This document shows, one piece after another, positions 17,488 to 25,034 of a DNA stretch of 64,000 nucleotides; position 1 is the first letter of the stretch, and each line of letters begins with the position of its first letter. This DNA comes from Streptomyces sp. NBC_01275 (GTDB lineage: Bacteria > Actinomycetota > Actinomycetes > Streptomycetales > Streptomycetaceae). The position numbers and the translations under genes are program-made. The notes under the pieces are model-generated. The model worked only from the letters and a program-made list of their open reading frames with translations, was not told the DNA's origin and made no database searches. Location of the stretch: the NCBI RefSeq assembly GCF_026340655.1, contig NZ_JAPEOZ010000001.1, forward strand, positions 2,852,001-2,916,000. The letters are read 5' to 3'.

Positions 17488-19347
17488 ATGAGGGCCCGTG
17501 TCCGGGCCCTCCTCGTCGGCGGGGCCGCGGCCCTCGCCTTACCCGCCGCACCCGCCCGGGCGGCGTCGAGCGCCGGCGCCCTCGCGGTGGGCGCCGGCGA
17601 GACCTACGTGCTGAGCGCGACGACCCGGCTGACCTCGCTCTCGCTCGCCGAGGGCGGCACGCTCGCCGTACCGGACGGATACAGCCTGACGATGACCGTC
17701 GACGGCGTGGAGACCGGCTCGGTGCTCACGGCGACGCTGGCCACCGGCACGACGATCGCGCCCGGCGCGTACCAGGGCGACATCGTGCTCACCGTGGCCG
17801 AGCAGCACACGGCGACGTTCGCGAACGTGACCTTCCCGATCCGGCAGGCGCTCTACGTCGGCGCGTCGGGGGTCGTGGCGGCCAGGTCCGTGCTGTCTGC
17901 GGTGACCGGGGGCCGGGTGACGGACTCCGGCGCCCAGTCGGTCGGGATCGTCTCGACCGGGGAGGCGTTCGACGGGGTGTACGTGGCGGACGGCGGCGCG
18001 TACACCCTGCGGCGGTCGAGGATCGCCTTCACCGGCAACGGGCGCTGCGACTTCGTCGGGGACGGCGCCGCCGTGGTCGCGACCGGCCCGGGCACGACCC
18101 TGCTCCTGGACGGGGTGACCATCGCGAACCAGGGGGTGGTGCGCAGCGCCGTCGTCGCCGAGGACGGCTGCTCCCTCGTGGTCAAGAACTCCCGCATCCG
18201 CTGCCTGAACGGGGTCCTGCCCGCCGACTACGTCCCCGCGGGCGGCGCGAACATGCTGGTCGTGCCGTGGCGGCTGGGCATCTCCGGCAACGTCCGGGCC
18301 ACCAACCTGCTGGGCGCGAACACGACGGCCACCTACCTCTCCTCGTCGATCGAGTCCGAGACATGGGGCGCCTTCTCCGTGGACTCGACGTCCGACTCGC
18401 GGGCCACCGTCGTCAACTGCCGCATCGCCAACCTGGGCGACGAGGGATACGGCACCTTCGCCGACGGCAACGTCGTGGAGCGCATCCTGGGCTGCGAGAT
18501 CGACGCGGGCACATACGCGACGATCATCGGCGCCTCCAACGCCACGGTGCACTACGGCGACAGCACCGAGGAGGCCGTCGCCGCCCTCGACGCCGAGCTG
18601 GGCCTGGGCCTCTCGGACGCCGAACTGGCCGCCCTGCCGGTGCGCGGCACCAGCATCGCCTCCCGGGGGTTCGGCGTGCTGTGGCACGGGGCCGGAACCC
18701 TGCGCATCGACGGCTCCACGGTGCTCGACACCGCGCACACGGCCTTCCTCGACAAGGCCGTCCGGGCCACCATCACGGTCGACGGCTCCCAGGGAGCCCG
18801 GATCACCCCCGGCAACGGGGTCGTCCTGCAGGTGATGGAGACCGACAACCCCGGCTCCGTCAACGGCGTGTACACCGAGCCCGTCGGCGACCCGGTGCGC
18901 GACGACGGCTTCGACGTGACAGCGGTGCACAGCGCGGACACCACGGCGGCCTTCACCTCCATCTCCGTGCAGGGCGACTTCTACAACGCGCGCCGCAGCG
19001 GGCAGAACATGGCGCTGACCTTCGACCGGTCGAGCGTCGAGGGCGTCCTGTCCGCCTCCGTCTCCCGGCACGCCGTCGACTCCATCGGCTCCGCGCAGTA
19101 CACGGAGCTGGGTCATGTCGCCAACACCGTCCGGCCCGTCGTCAACAACGGGGTCCTCGTCACCCTGACCGGCGGTTCCACATGGACGGTGACCGGCACG
19201 TCGTATCTCAGCGTTCTGGCCCTGGACGCGGACTGTGCGGTGACGGCCCCGGCCGGGGGCACGGCGGCGATGACGGTGGACGGGGAAACGACGGCCCTCA
19301 CCCCGGGGCAGACCCACACCGGCGCGATCACGCTGACCGTGGCGTGA
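17488..19347 (+). CDS. Secreted beta-helix-like protein, TTA codon in the signal peptide
   Basis: A 619-residue exported protein. From ATG 17488 it has a standard signal peptide (RARVRALL, hydrophobic stretch, ARA-AS cleavage site near residue 24). The mature part is rich in short beta repeats with Asn/Gly/Thr turns and resembles right-handed parallel beta-helix proteins; the ends carry a related PxGxxxTMTVDG...G-I-LTV module twice. The frame is open from ATG 17413, but those 25 codons are A-rich, acidic and unlike coding DNA here. A TTA leucine codon at 17539-17541 makes translation dependent on the bldA tRNA. No catalytic motif was recognised; function unknown. Confidence 0.75.
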   Translation: MRARVRALLVGGAAALALPAAPARAASSAGALAVGAGETYVLSATTRLTSLSLAEGGTLAVPDGYSLTMTVDGVETGSVLTATLATGTTIAPGAYQGDIVLTVAEQHTATFANVTFPIRQALYVGASGVVAARSVLSAVTGGRVTDSGAQSVGIVSTGEAFDGVYVADGGAYTLRRSRIAFTGNGRCDFVGDGAAVVATGPGTTLLLDGVTIANQGVVRSAVVAEDGCSLVVKNSRIRCLNGVLPADYVPAGGANMLVVPWRLGISGNVRATNLLGANTTATYLSSSIESETWGAFSVDSTSDSRATVVNCRIANLGDEGYGTFADGNVVERILGCEIDAGTYATIIGASNATVHYGDSTEEAVAALDAELGLGLSDAELAALPVRGTSIASRGFGVLWHGAGTLRIDGSTVLDTAHTAFLDKAVRATITVDGSQGARITPGNGVVLQVMETDNPGSVNGVYTEPVGDPVRDDGFDVTAVHSADTTAAFTSISVQGDFYNARRSGQNMALTFDRSSVEGVLSASVSRHAVDSIGSAQYTELGHVANTVRPVVNNGVLVTLTGGSTWTVTGTSYLSVLALDADCAVTAPAGGTAAMTVDGETTALTPGQTHTGAITLTVA

Positions 19348-19576
19348 CGGTGGGCCGTGCGGGTCGGCGGGCCGTGCGGGTCGGGCGCTGGGCGGGTCGG
19401 GTGCTGGGCGAACCCACGGTCTCATAACACGTGAATCACAGCAGAGCCCCCTAGATTTACATGTACACAACAAAACCCATGACGAAGCCGTCATGCCACA
19501 GCAGTCATGCCAAAGCAGTCATGACGGCGAGGGCTCTCCGGCCCTCACCACCCGCGAAAGGACATCCGTCCCCATC

Positions 19577-20752
19577 ATGAGCAACCACAAGAAGCGCAGG
19601 ACCCGTCGCATCCTGACCCTCGGCACCGTCGGCGCCCTCGCCCTGGGCGCGAGCGTCGCCGCCCTGGCGTCGGCGACCGGACCGCTCACGACAACGGCCG
19701 CCGCCTGCTCCTCCGGCCTCGTCTTCACACAGTCGGACACCTCCGCCGCGGTCGGCGACAACCCCCGGCACGTGGTGACCGGCGACCTCGACGGCGACGG
19801 GAACGCCGACGTCGTCGCGGCCGACCTCGACGCCGACTCGCTGTCCGTGCTGCTGGGCAACGGCGACGGCACCTTCGCCACGGCGACCGACTACGCGGTG
19901 GGCAACGGCCCGTACCAGTCCGTCATCGCCGACTTCGACGGCGACGACAGCCCGGACATCGCCACCGCCGACTTCAACGGCGGCACCGTCAGCGTCCTGC
20001 TCGGCAACGGCGACGGCGCCTTCGCCGCCTCCGTCCAGTACACCGTCGGCGCGGGCGCCCGCTCCCTCGTCCCCGGCGACCTCGACGGCGACGGCGACCT
20101 GGATCTGGCGGTGGCCGAGGAACAGGGCGGCGGCGTCAGCCTGTTACTGGGCGACGGCGACGGGGCGTTCACGGTCGACGTCGAGGCGGTGACCGTGACC
20201 CGGCCGCACGGCCTGGTCCTCACCGACTTCGACGGCGACGGCGACCTGGACATCGCCACCGCCAGCGTCGCCACCGGCGGAGGCGTCAGCGTGGTGCTCG
20301 GCAACGGCGACGGCACCTTCGGCGACGTCACGGAGTACGCCAGCGTCGCCCGCCTGTACTCCATCGCCCACGGCGACTTCGACGGCGACGGCACGACCGA
20401 CCTGGCCACCATCAGCAACGGCTCCAACACCCTGGAGGTCTTCACGGGCAACGGCGACGGCACGTTCGACGACTCCGTCTCCTCCACCACGTCCGCCCTG
20501 CCGGTGGCCGTCTCCGCCGCGGACGTCGACGGCGACGACGTGACGGACGTACTCGTCTCCTCCCTCAAGGGGAACTCCGTCACCGTCTTCCAGGGCACGT
20601 CGAGCGGCAGCATGACCGAACTGACCGAACTCGCGGCCGACGGGGCCTACGAAGCGGCAGCCGCCGACCTCACCGCCGACGGCACCCAGGACCTCGTGGT
20701 GGCGAGCAGCAACAGCGACCAAGTGGACGTCTTCACCGGCTCCTGCGACTGA
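19577..20752 (+). CDS. Secreted seven-bladed FG-GAP/VCBS-repeat protein, with TTA codon
   Basis: A 391-residue exported protein: signal peptide with KKRRTRR n-region and a cleavage site around residue 35-45, then seven repeats of about 48 residues. Each has a DxDGDGxxD-like calcium loop followed by VxLGNGDGTF, except that the last two are degenerate. This predicts a seven-bladed integrin-like propeller for binding, not catalysis. A TTA codon lies at 20144-20146 in the third repeat. AAAGGA lies about 14 nt before the ATG, a long spacing. The upstream gap 19348-19576 shows no clear promoter. Partner and ligand unknown. Confidence 0.85.
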   Translation: MSNHKKRRTRRILTLGTVGALALGASVAALASATGPLTTTAAACSSGLVFTQSDTSAAVGDNPRHVVTGDLDGDGNADVVAADLDADSLSVLLGNGDGTFATATDYAVGNGPYQSVIADFDGDDSPDIATADFNGGTVSVLLGNGDGAFAASVQYTVGAGARSLVPGDLDGDGDLDLAVAEEQGGGVSLLLGDGDGAFTVDVEAVTVTRPHGLVLTDFDGDGDLDIATASVATGGGVSVVLGNGDGTFGDVTEYASVARLYSIAHGDFDGDGTTDLATISNGSNTLEVFTGNGDGTFDDSVSSTTSALPVAVSAADVDGDDVTDVLVSSLKGNSVTVFQGTSSGSMTELTELAADGAYEAAAADLTADGTQDLVVASSNSDQVDVFTGSCD

Positions 20753-20781
20753 GCACCCGCCCGCGTCCCCCGCCGACGAAG

Positions 20782-20827
20782 GCCCCTTCACACGAAGGGG
20801 CTTGACGCTTTCCAGCAGCTGGAAAGC
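20782..20827. terminator. Double hairpin between convergent genes
   Basis: Two perfect stems in tandem: GCCCCTTC / GAAGGGGC with a 4-nt loop (20782-20801) and GCTTTCCAG / CTGGAAAGC with a 3-nt loop (20807-20827). They sit between the FG-GAP gene and the convergent amphi-Trp gene and probably terminate both. Confidence 0.75.
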
Positions 20828-20879
20828 GCTACGGGCCGCGTGGCAAGCCTCGCGTGTGTCGCTTTGCCGGTCGCACGAC

Positions 20880-21197
20880 TCAGGGGGCCTTTGTGGCGGA
20901 CCGCTTCGCGCTTCTGCCCCTGCCGGCGCCCGTGCCGCTCCGACCGGGCCCGGCGGGCGCTGTCCGGGTCGGTGCGGTCGGCCACTTGAACTCGATCTCC
21001 AGCTCGATCTCCCCGTTGCCGACCTCGACCTCCATCTCACCGCGAAGGTCGTCGGGGATCCGCAGGCTCAGGGTCCCGGAACCGAGTTCCAGTTCGGCGT
21101 CCCCGCCTTTCCTCAGCGCAGCCGCGAGTGCCGTGAGCTGGTCAGCCGCCTCCATGCGTGACAGCGAGCTCTTCTGCTCAAACTTGAGGTCCTTCAT
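20880..21197 (-). CDS. amphi-Trp domain protein
   Basis: A 105-residue cytosolic protein. Residues about 1-75 match the amphi-Trp layout: KFEQKSSLSRMEAADQLTALA helix, alternating LELGSGTLSLRIPD and MEVEVGNGEIELEIEFKW strands with the terminal Trp. The tail is basic (GRGRSAKRSATKAP). Start ATG 21197, favoured by GGAGG 7 nt upstream, over an ATG 13 codons earlier. The biochemical role of the family is not established. Confidence 0.8.
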   Translation of the reverse strand: MKDLKFEQKSSLSRMEAADQLTALAAALRKGGDAELELGSGTLSLRIPDDLRGEMEVEVGNGEIELEIEFKWPTAPTRTAPAGPGRSGTGAGRGRSAKRSATKAP

Positions 21198-21456
21198 GGG
21201 CGCCTCCGATCCGGAACAAACAGGGCACAACGCCAATTCTGCGGCCGCGGACGGGATCGGACATCTTCATGGCCGGGCGGGGAGCCGGAACCCGCGCCGC
21301 CGGCGCCGAACCCGGCGGAATCTGCCGACGCGGCCCACGAGAGCCCCCCGTGCGCGAGGCCCGGATGGGCTCTACGGTTGAAGGGAAACCCCACATGCGC
21401 GGAACTTCCGCCTCACACCCCCCTCGGGCTCAGAACTCACCAGAAGGGCATGCGAC

Positions 21457-21783
21457 ATGTCCACTGCATCGGAAACCCCTGTCCTGGACACCCTCGCCGC
21501 GATGACGGTCGACTCGCTCGAGCGGTGCGGGCTCCCCCCGGACATGCTCATACTCACGCGTATCGCGGCGCTCGCCGCCTCGGACGCCCCGCCCATCTCC
21601 TACGCGGCGCATATCGACCCCGCCCTGAAGACCGGCCTGACCGCCGAGCAGCTGCAGGACGTCCTGGTCGCCATCGCGCCCATCGTGGGCACCGCCCGCG
21701 TCATGACGGCAGCGGGCAACATCGCCACGGCACTCGGCATCGCCATCGCCGTCGCCGACGCCGAGATCGAGGCCCAGGGCTGA
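21457..21783 (+). CDS. Carboxymuconolactone decarboxylase-like protein
   Basis: A 108-residue all-alpha protein matching the CMD/AhpD fold by LILTRIAALAASDAPPISYAAHIDPALKTGLTAEQ. It has a single Cys (ERCG) and no CxxC pair, so peroxidase activity of the AhpD kind is unlikely. The ATG has GAAGGG 8-9 nt upstream. It is convergent with the following oxidoreductase at 51 bp. Role unknown. Confidence 0.8.
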   Translation: MSTASETPVLDTLAAMTVDSLERCGLPPDMLILTRIAALAASDAPPISYAAHIDPALKTGLTAEQLQDVLVAIAPIVGTARVMTAAGNIATALGIAIAVADAEIEAQG

Positions 21784-21834
21784 GCGCGGCCTGAGTGCCC
21801 CGCGGGCGGAGAACGCGCGCGGAGAACGACGGCG

Positions 21835-22785
21835 CTACGCGGACACCGCGACCACGTGCTTGCCCATGACGCCGCCGCGCTCGAACGCCTCGTGCGCTGC
21901 GGCGATGTCCGCCAGCGGGTACACGCTGTCGACCACCGGGCGCAGCGCACCCGAAGTGACATGGTCGGCCACATCGCGCAGCACCGCGCTGTCCGGGTTG
22001 GCGCTGAAGGTGCGGATCCGGCGGGCTCCGTACACGCTGGACGCGGCGATCGCGGCCAAGGCGCCAGCCGACAGGCCGACGGTGACCATCCGGCCGCCCT
22101 TGGCCAACCGGCTTCGGTAGCAGTGCAGTTCCGAGCCGACGGTGTCGACGATGACGTCGAACGGTCCGATCTGGTCGGAGGTGGTGGAGCCGTAGTCGAG
22201 GACTTCGTCGGCACCGAGGTCGGTGAGCAGTCGGGCGTGGCGGTCGCGGGCCAGCGCGGTGACGTGGCCGCCCATCGCGTGTGCCAGTTGCACGGCGGCT
22301 GTGCCGACTCCACCGGCCGCGCCCCGCACGAGGACCCGTTCCCCGCCCGCGATGTGCACGCTGTCGCGCAGCGCGATGAGCGCCGTCGCGCCCGTCACGA
22401 CCAGGGAGGCCGCCTCGACCGGCGAGAGGCCCGCCGGGGCGGGCGCGATCCGGTCCGCGGGGACCACGACGTACTCGGCCGCCCCCGCGGTGGCGTGCCG
22501 CTGACGGGGATGCACCATGCCCCACACCCGGTCCCCGGCCCGGTAACCCTCGACATCGGCACCGGTCGCGGCGACGACGCCCGAGAAGTCCAGCCCCGCA
22601 CCGATCGGGAAGCGGCGCCCCGACACCATCTTCACCTCCCCGGCGCGGACGATCACGTCGTGTCCGTTCACGCTGGACGCCTCGACCGACACCAGGACCT
22701 CGCCGACACCGGGAGCGGGGCGGTCGACATCGTTGATCCGCAGGACGTCCGGTGTACCGAAGCTCGTGATCTGAGCGGCCTTCAT
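21835..22785 (-). CDS. NADP-dependent quinone-oxidoreductase-type enzyme
   Basis: A 316-residue medium-chain dehydrogenase/reductase without the structural zinc cysteines. The GroES-like domain begins MKAAQITSFGTPDVL and the Rossmann motif is VRGAAGGVGTAAVQLA. It probably reduces quinones or enones with NAD(P)H. Start ATG 22785 has GGAAGGA upstream. It is divergent from an XRE regulator, an arrangement often seen where the regulator controls the reductase in response to a small molecule; control here is inferred. Confidence 0.9.
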   Translation of the reverse strand: MKAAQITSFGTPDVLRINDVDRPAPGVGEVLVSVEASSVNGHDVIVRAGEVKMVSGRRFPIGAGLDFSGVVAATGADVEGYRAGDRVWGMVHPRQRHATAGAAEYVVVPADRIAPAPAGLSPVEAASLVVTGATALIALRDSVHIAGGERVLVRGAAGGVGTAAVQLAHAMGGHVTALARDRHARLLTDLGADEVLDYGSTTSDQIGPFDVIVDTVGSELHCYRSRLAKGGRMVTVGLSAGALAAIAASSVYGARRIRTFSANPDSAVLRDVADHVTSGALRPVVDSVYPLADIAAAHEAFERGGVMGKHVVAVSA

Positions 22786-22916
22786 GTCGCTGTTCCTTCC
22801 GTGGCCTGCTGGTGTGGAACCGATACTGGTCCCTGCTCGCGGCATCACGGTCGTTCGCCTTTTCCTGGGACCGGCAGACCCACCCTCCCCAGCGGCGCCC
22901 GCGCCATACTGGCGCC

Positions 22917-23780
22917 GTGACCGACGACTCCCTCGCCATGAGCGACGATCCCCGACGCGAACTCGCCGAGTTCCTGCGGACCCGCCGGACCCGGCTGCGG
23001 CCGGAGGACGTCGGCCTCGAACCCGGCCCGAGGCGGCGTGTCGCCGGGCTGCGGCGTGAGGAACTGGCCCTGCTGGCGGGGGTGAGTTCGGACTACTACC
23101 AGCGCATGGAGCAGGGACGCGACGTGCGACCTTCCGAACAGGTCCTGGACGCCCTCGCCCGCGCCCTGAACTTCTCCACCGAGGAGTGCCGGCACCTGCA
23201 CAGCCTCGCCGCCGCCGCGCGCACACCGGTTCGCGCCCCGCGCCGGTACGAACCCGAGCAAGTACCGGACACCACACAGCGGTTGCTGCGCACGATGCCC
23301 TCGCCCGCGCTGGTCGTGGGCCGCTACCTGGACGTACTGGCCTGGAGCCCGCTGGCCGGCGCGCTGCTGGGCGAGTTCACCCGGCTCCCGGTGACGGAGC
23401 GGAACCTGCTGTCGCTCCTGCTGCATCCGGAGGCCGACCAGACCTGCCCGGAGCGGTCCGCCACCGTCGCCGAGCTGACCGCGATGCTGCGCGCCCAGGT
23501 CGCCGCCGATCCGGGGCATCCGCGCGCCGTGGAGCTGGTCGGCGAACTCGCGGTCCGCTGCGACGAGTTCGCGACGCTGTGGGCCCGCCACGACGTGGGG
23601 GAGACGACGCGCGGCCGGATGCGCGTCAACCACCCCATGGCCGGGGAGCTGAACCTGGACTGGGACGCCTACCCGCTGCCGGGCACTCCCGGCCCGATGC
23701 TGATCGTCTACACCGCTGTCGAGGGCAGCCCCGACGCCGAGCGTCTCCAACTGCTCGCCAGCCTGCTGGGCGCCCGCTGA
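22917..23780 (+). CDS. XRE-family regulator with MmyB-like sensor domain
   Basis: A 287-residue repressor-type protein. The HTH is at about residues 35-75 (LRREELALLAGVSSDYYQRMEQGR), followed by an MmyB-like ligand-binding domain (about 105-285; VVGRYLDVLAWSPLAGALL, FATLWARHDV). GTG 22917 is preferred because CATACT sits 6 nt upstream, the usual distance for a leaderless promoter; ATG 22938 is the alternative. ATACTGG occurs on both sides of the 132-bp divergent intergenic region (near 22827 and 22906) and might be its site. Confidence 0.88.
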   Translation: MTDDSLAMSDDPRRELAEFLRTRRTRLRPEDVGLEPGPRRRVAGLRREELALLAGVSSDYYQRMEQGRDVRPSEQVLDALARALNFSTEECRHLHSLAAAARTPVRAPRRYEPEQVPDTTQRLLRTMPSPALVVGRYLDVLAWSPLAGALLGEFTRLPVTERNLLSLLLHPEADQTCPERSATVAELTAMLRAQVAADPGHPRAVELVGELAVRCDEFATLWARHDVGETTRGRMRVNHPMAGELNLDWDAYPLPGTPGPMLIVYTAVEGSPDAERLQLLASLLGAR

Positions 23781-24004
23781 CCCGACCCGGAATCCACCCG
23801 GCACCGTCAGCGACGAGAGAGTCGACTACCGCGGTCGAACTCCTCCGTACGCTCGTTCGATTGTTCACGATCATGTTGTGGCGACCGCCGGGCGCTGATC
23901 GATCCCGCCGCGGTCGGACGCAGCCTGCGGGTGTTCGCCGGTGTGCGGCTGATGCGGCACACCCGCGCGGACGTGGTCGCGTTCGAGAGTGCGGTCAGGA
24001 GCGG

Positions 24005-24853
24005 TCAGAGAGTGATGGTGCCGCGGATGCGGACGGCGGCGGCGCCGCTGACCCAGACGGTCCCGTCCGTATCGGCGGTGATCTCGATACGTGCGGCCCG
24101 GCCCAGCCGCGCGCCCTGGGAGACCCGGTAGGTGGAGGGTGCGCCGCCGGTGGCGGTGAGCCACTGCCCGACGGCGGCGTTCATGCTGCCGCACGCGGGG
24201 TCCTCGGGCACGCCGACGCCGGGGGCGAAGGTGCGCATCTCCCAGTGGTACGGGGACCCTTGGGGGTAGGCCCCGATCGCGCCGACCATCGCGTCCGGGA
24301 TGAGGGAGAGGTCGGGTTCGAGGGCGAGGACCTCCTCGGCCGTGGACAACCGGACCACAGCCCAGCCGGGCCCGTTGTCGACCCACTGGTGGGCGAGGAC
24401 TCGGTCGCGCGTGATGCCGAACGCGGCCACGATCTGGTTCAGACAGTCGTCGTCGAGCGCGCCTTCGCGCACACGAGGAGGGGCGGCAAAGGACAGAGTC
24501 CCCTCGCCCCGGCGCACGGTGACCAGGCCGGCGGCGCACTCCTGCACGACGCGGTCGCCGTACTGCGGCATGCCGCCACCGTCCAGCCAGGCGTGCGCGG
24601 AACCGAGGGTGGGATGCCCGGCGAACGGCAGCTCACCCTGCGGAGTGAAGATCCGCAGCCGGTAGTCCGCCTCCGGGACGGTGGGGGGCAGCACGAACGT
24701 GGTCTCGGACAGATTCGTCCAACGCGCCAGGCTCTGCATCTCCTCATCGCCCAGGTCCGTCCCGTCCAGAAGGACGGCGACCGGATTGCCGGAATAGGGG
24801 CTCGTGAAGAACACGTCGACCTGCACGAACGAGCGTGCGCGCGGCATCGTCAT
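24005..24853 (-). CDS. PhzF-family isomerase-like protein
   Basis: A 282-residue member of the PhzF/diaminopimelate-epimerase fold. The N-terminal half has VDVFFTSPYSGNPVAVLLD and the catalytic Glu50 in NLSETTF; the second half has FAGHPTLGSAHAWL and DPACGSMNAAVGQWL. Start ATG 24853 with GAAAGG upstream. In spite of the name, no phenazine genes are present, so the substrate is unknown. In the 224-bp gap on its 3' side, a stretch around 23885-23990 reads like a piece of protein on the plus strand but has no start or family. Confidence 0.88.
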   Translation of the reverse strand: MTMPRARSFVQVDVFFTSPYSGNPVAVLLDGTDLGDEEMQSLARWTNLSETTFVLPPTVPEADYRLRIFTPQGELPFAGHPTLGSAHAWLDGGGMPQYGDRVVQECAAGLVTVRRGEGTLSFAAPPRVREGALDDDCLNQIVAAFGITRDRVLAHQWVDNGPGWAVVRLSTAEEVLALEPDLSLIPDAMVGAIGAYPQGSPYHWEMRTFAPGVGVPEDPACGSMNAAVGQWLTATGGAPSTYRVSQGARLGRAARIEITADTDGTVWVSGAAAVRIRGTITL

Positions 24854-25034
24854 CGAGGACCTTTCAGTAGCGGCGGCAGCGGACTCTGCGCGTTCCACCC
24901 TCCGACGGAAGCACGCCCATCCCAACGGGCGCCCGCACGGCCAGGACAGTGCCAGTCACGACAAAGCGGCCTGCTTACGACGATCACCGGGAGAGAATGA
25001 CATGTGAGGGGAATGTAAAGACAGGAGAGCAACT

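Noticed and set aside
23885..23990. Plus-strand protein-like stretch between the XRE and PhzF genes
   Set aside because: No start codon with RBS, no stop-defined gene and no recognised domain; too short to call.
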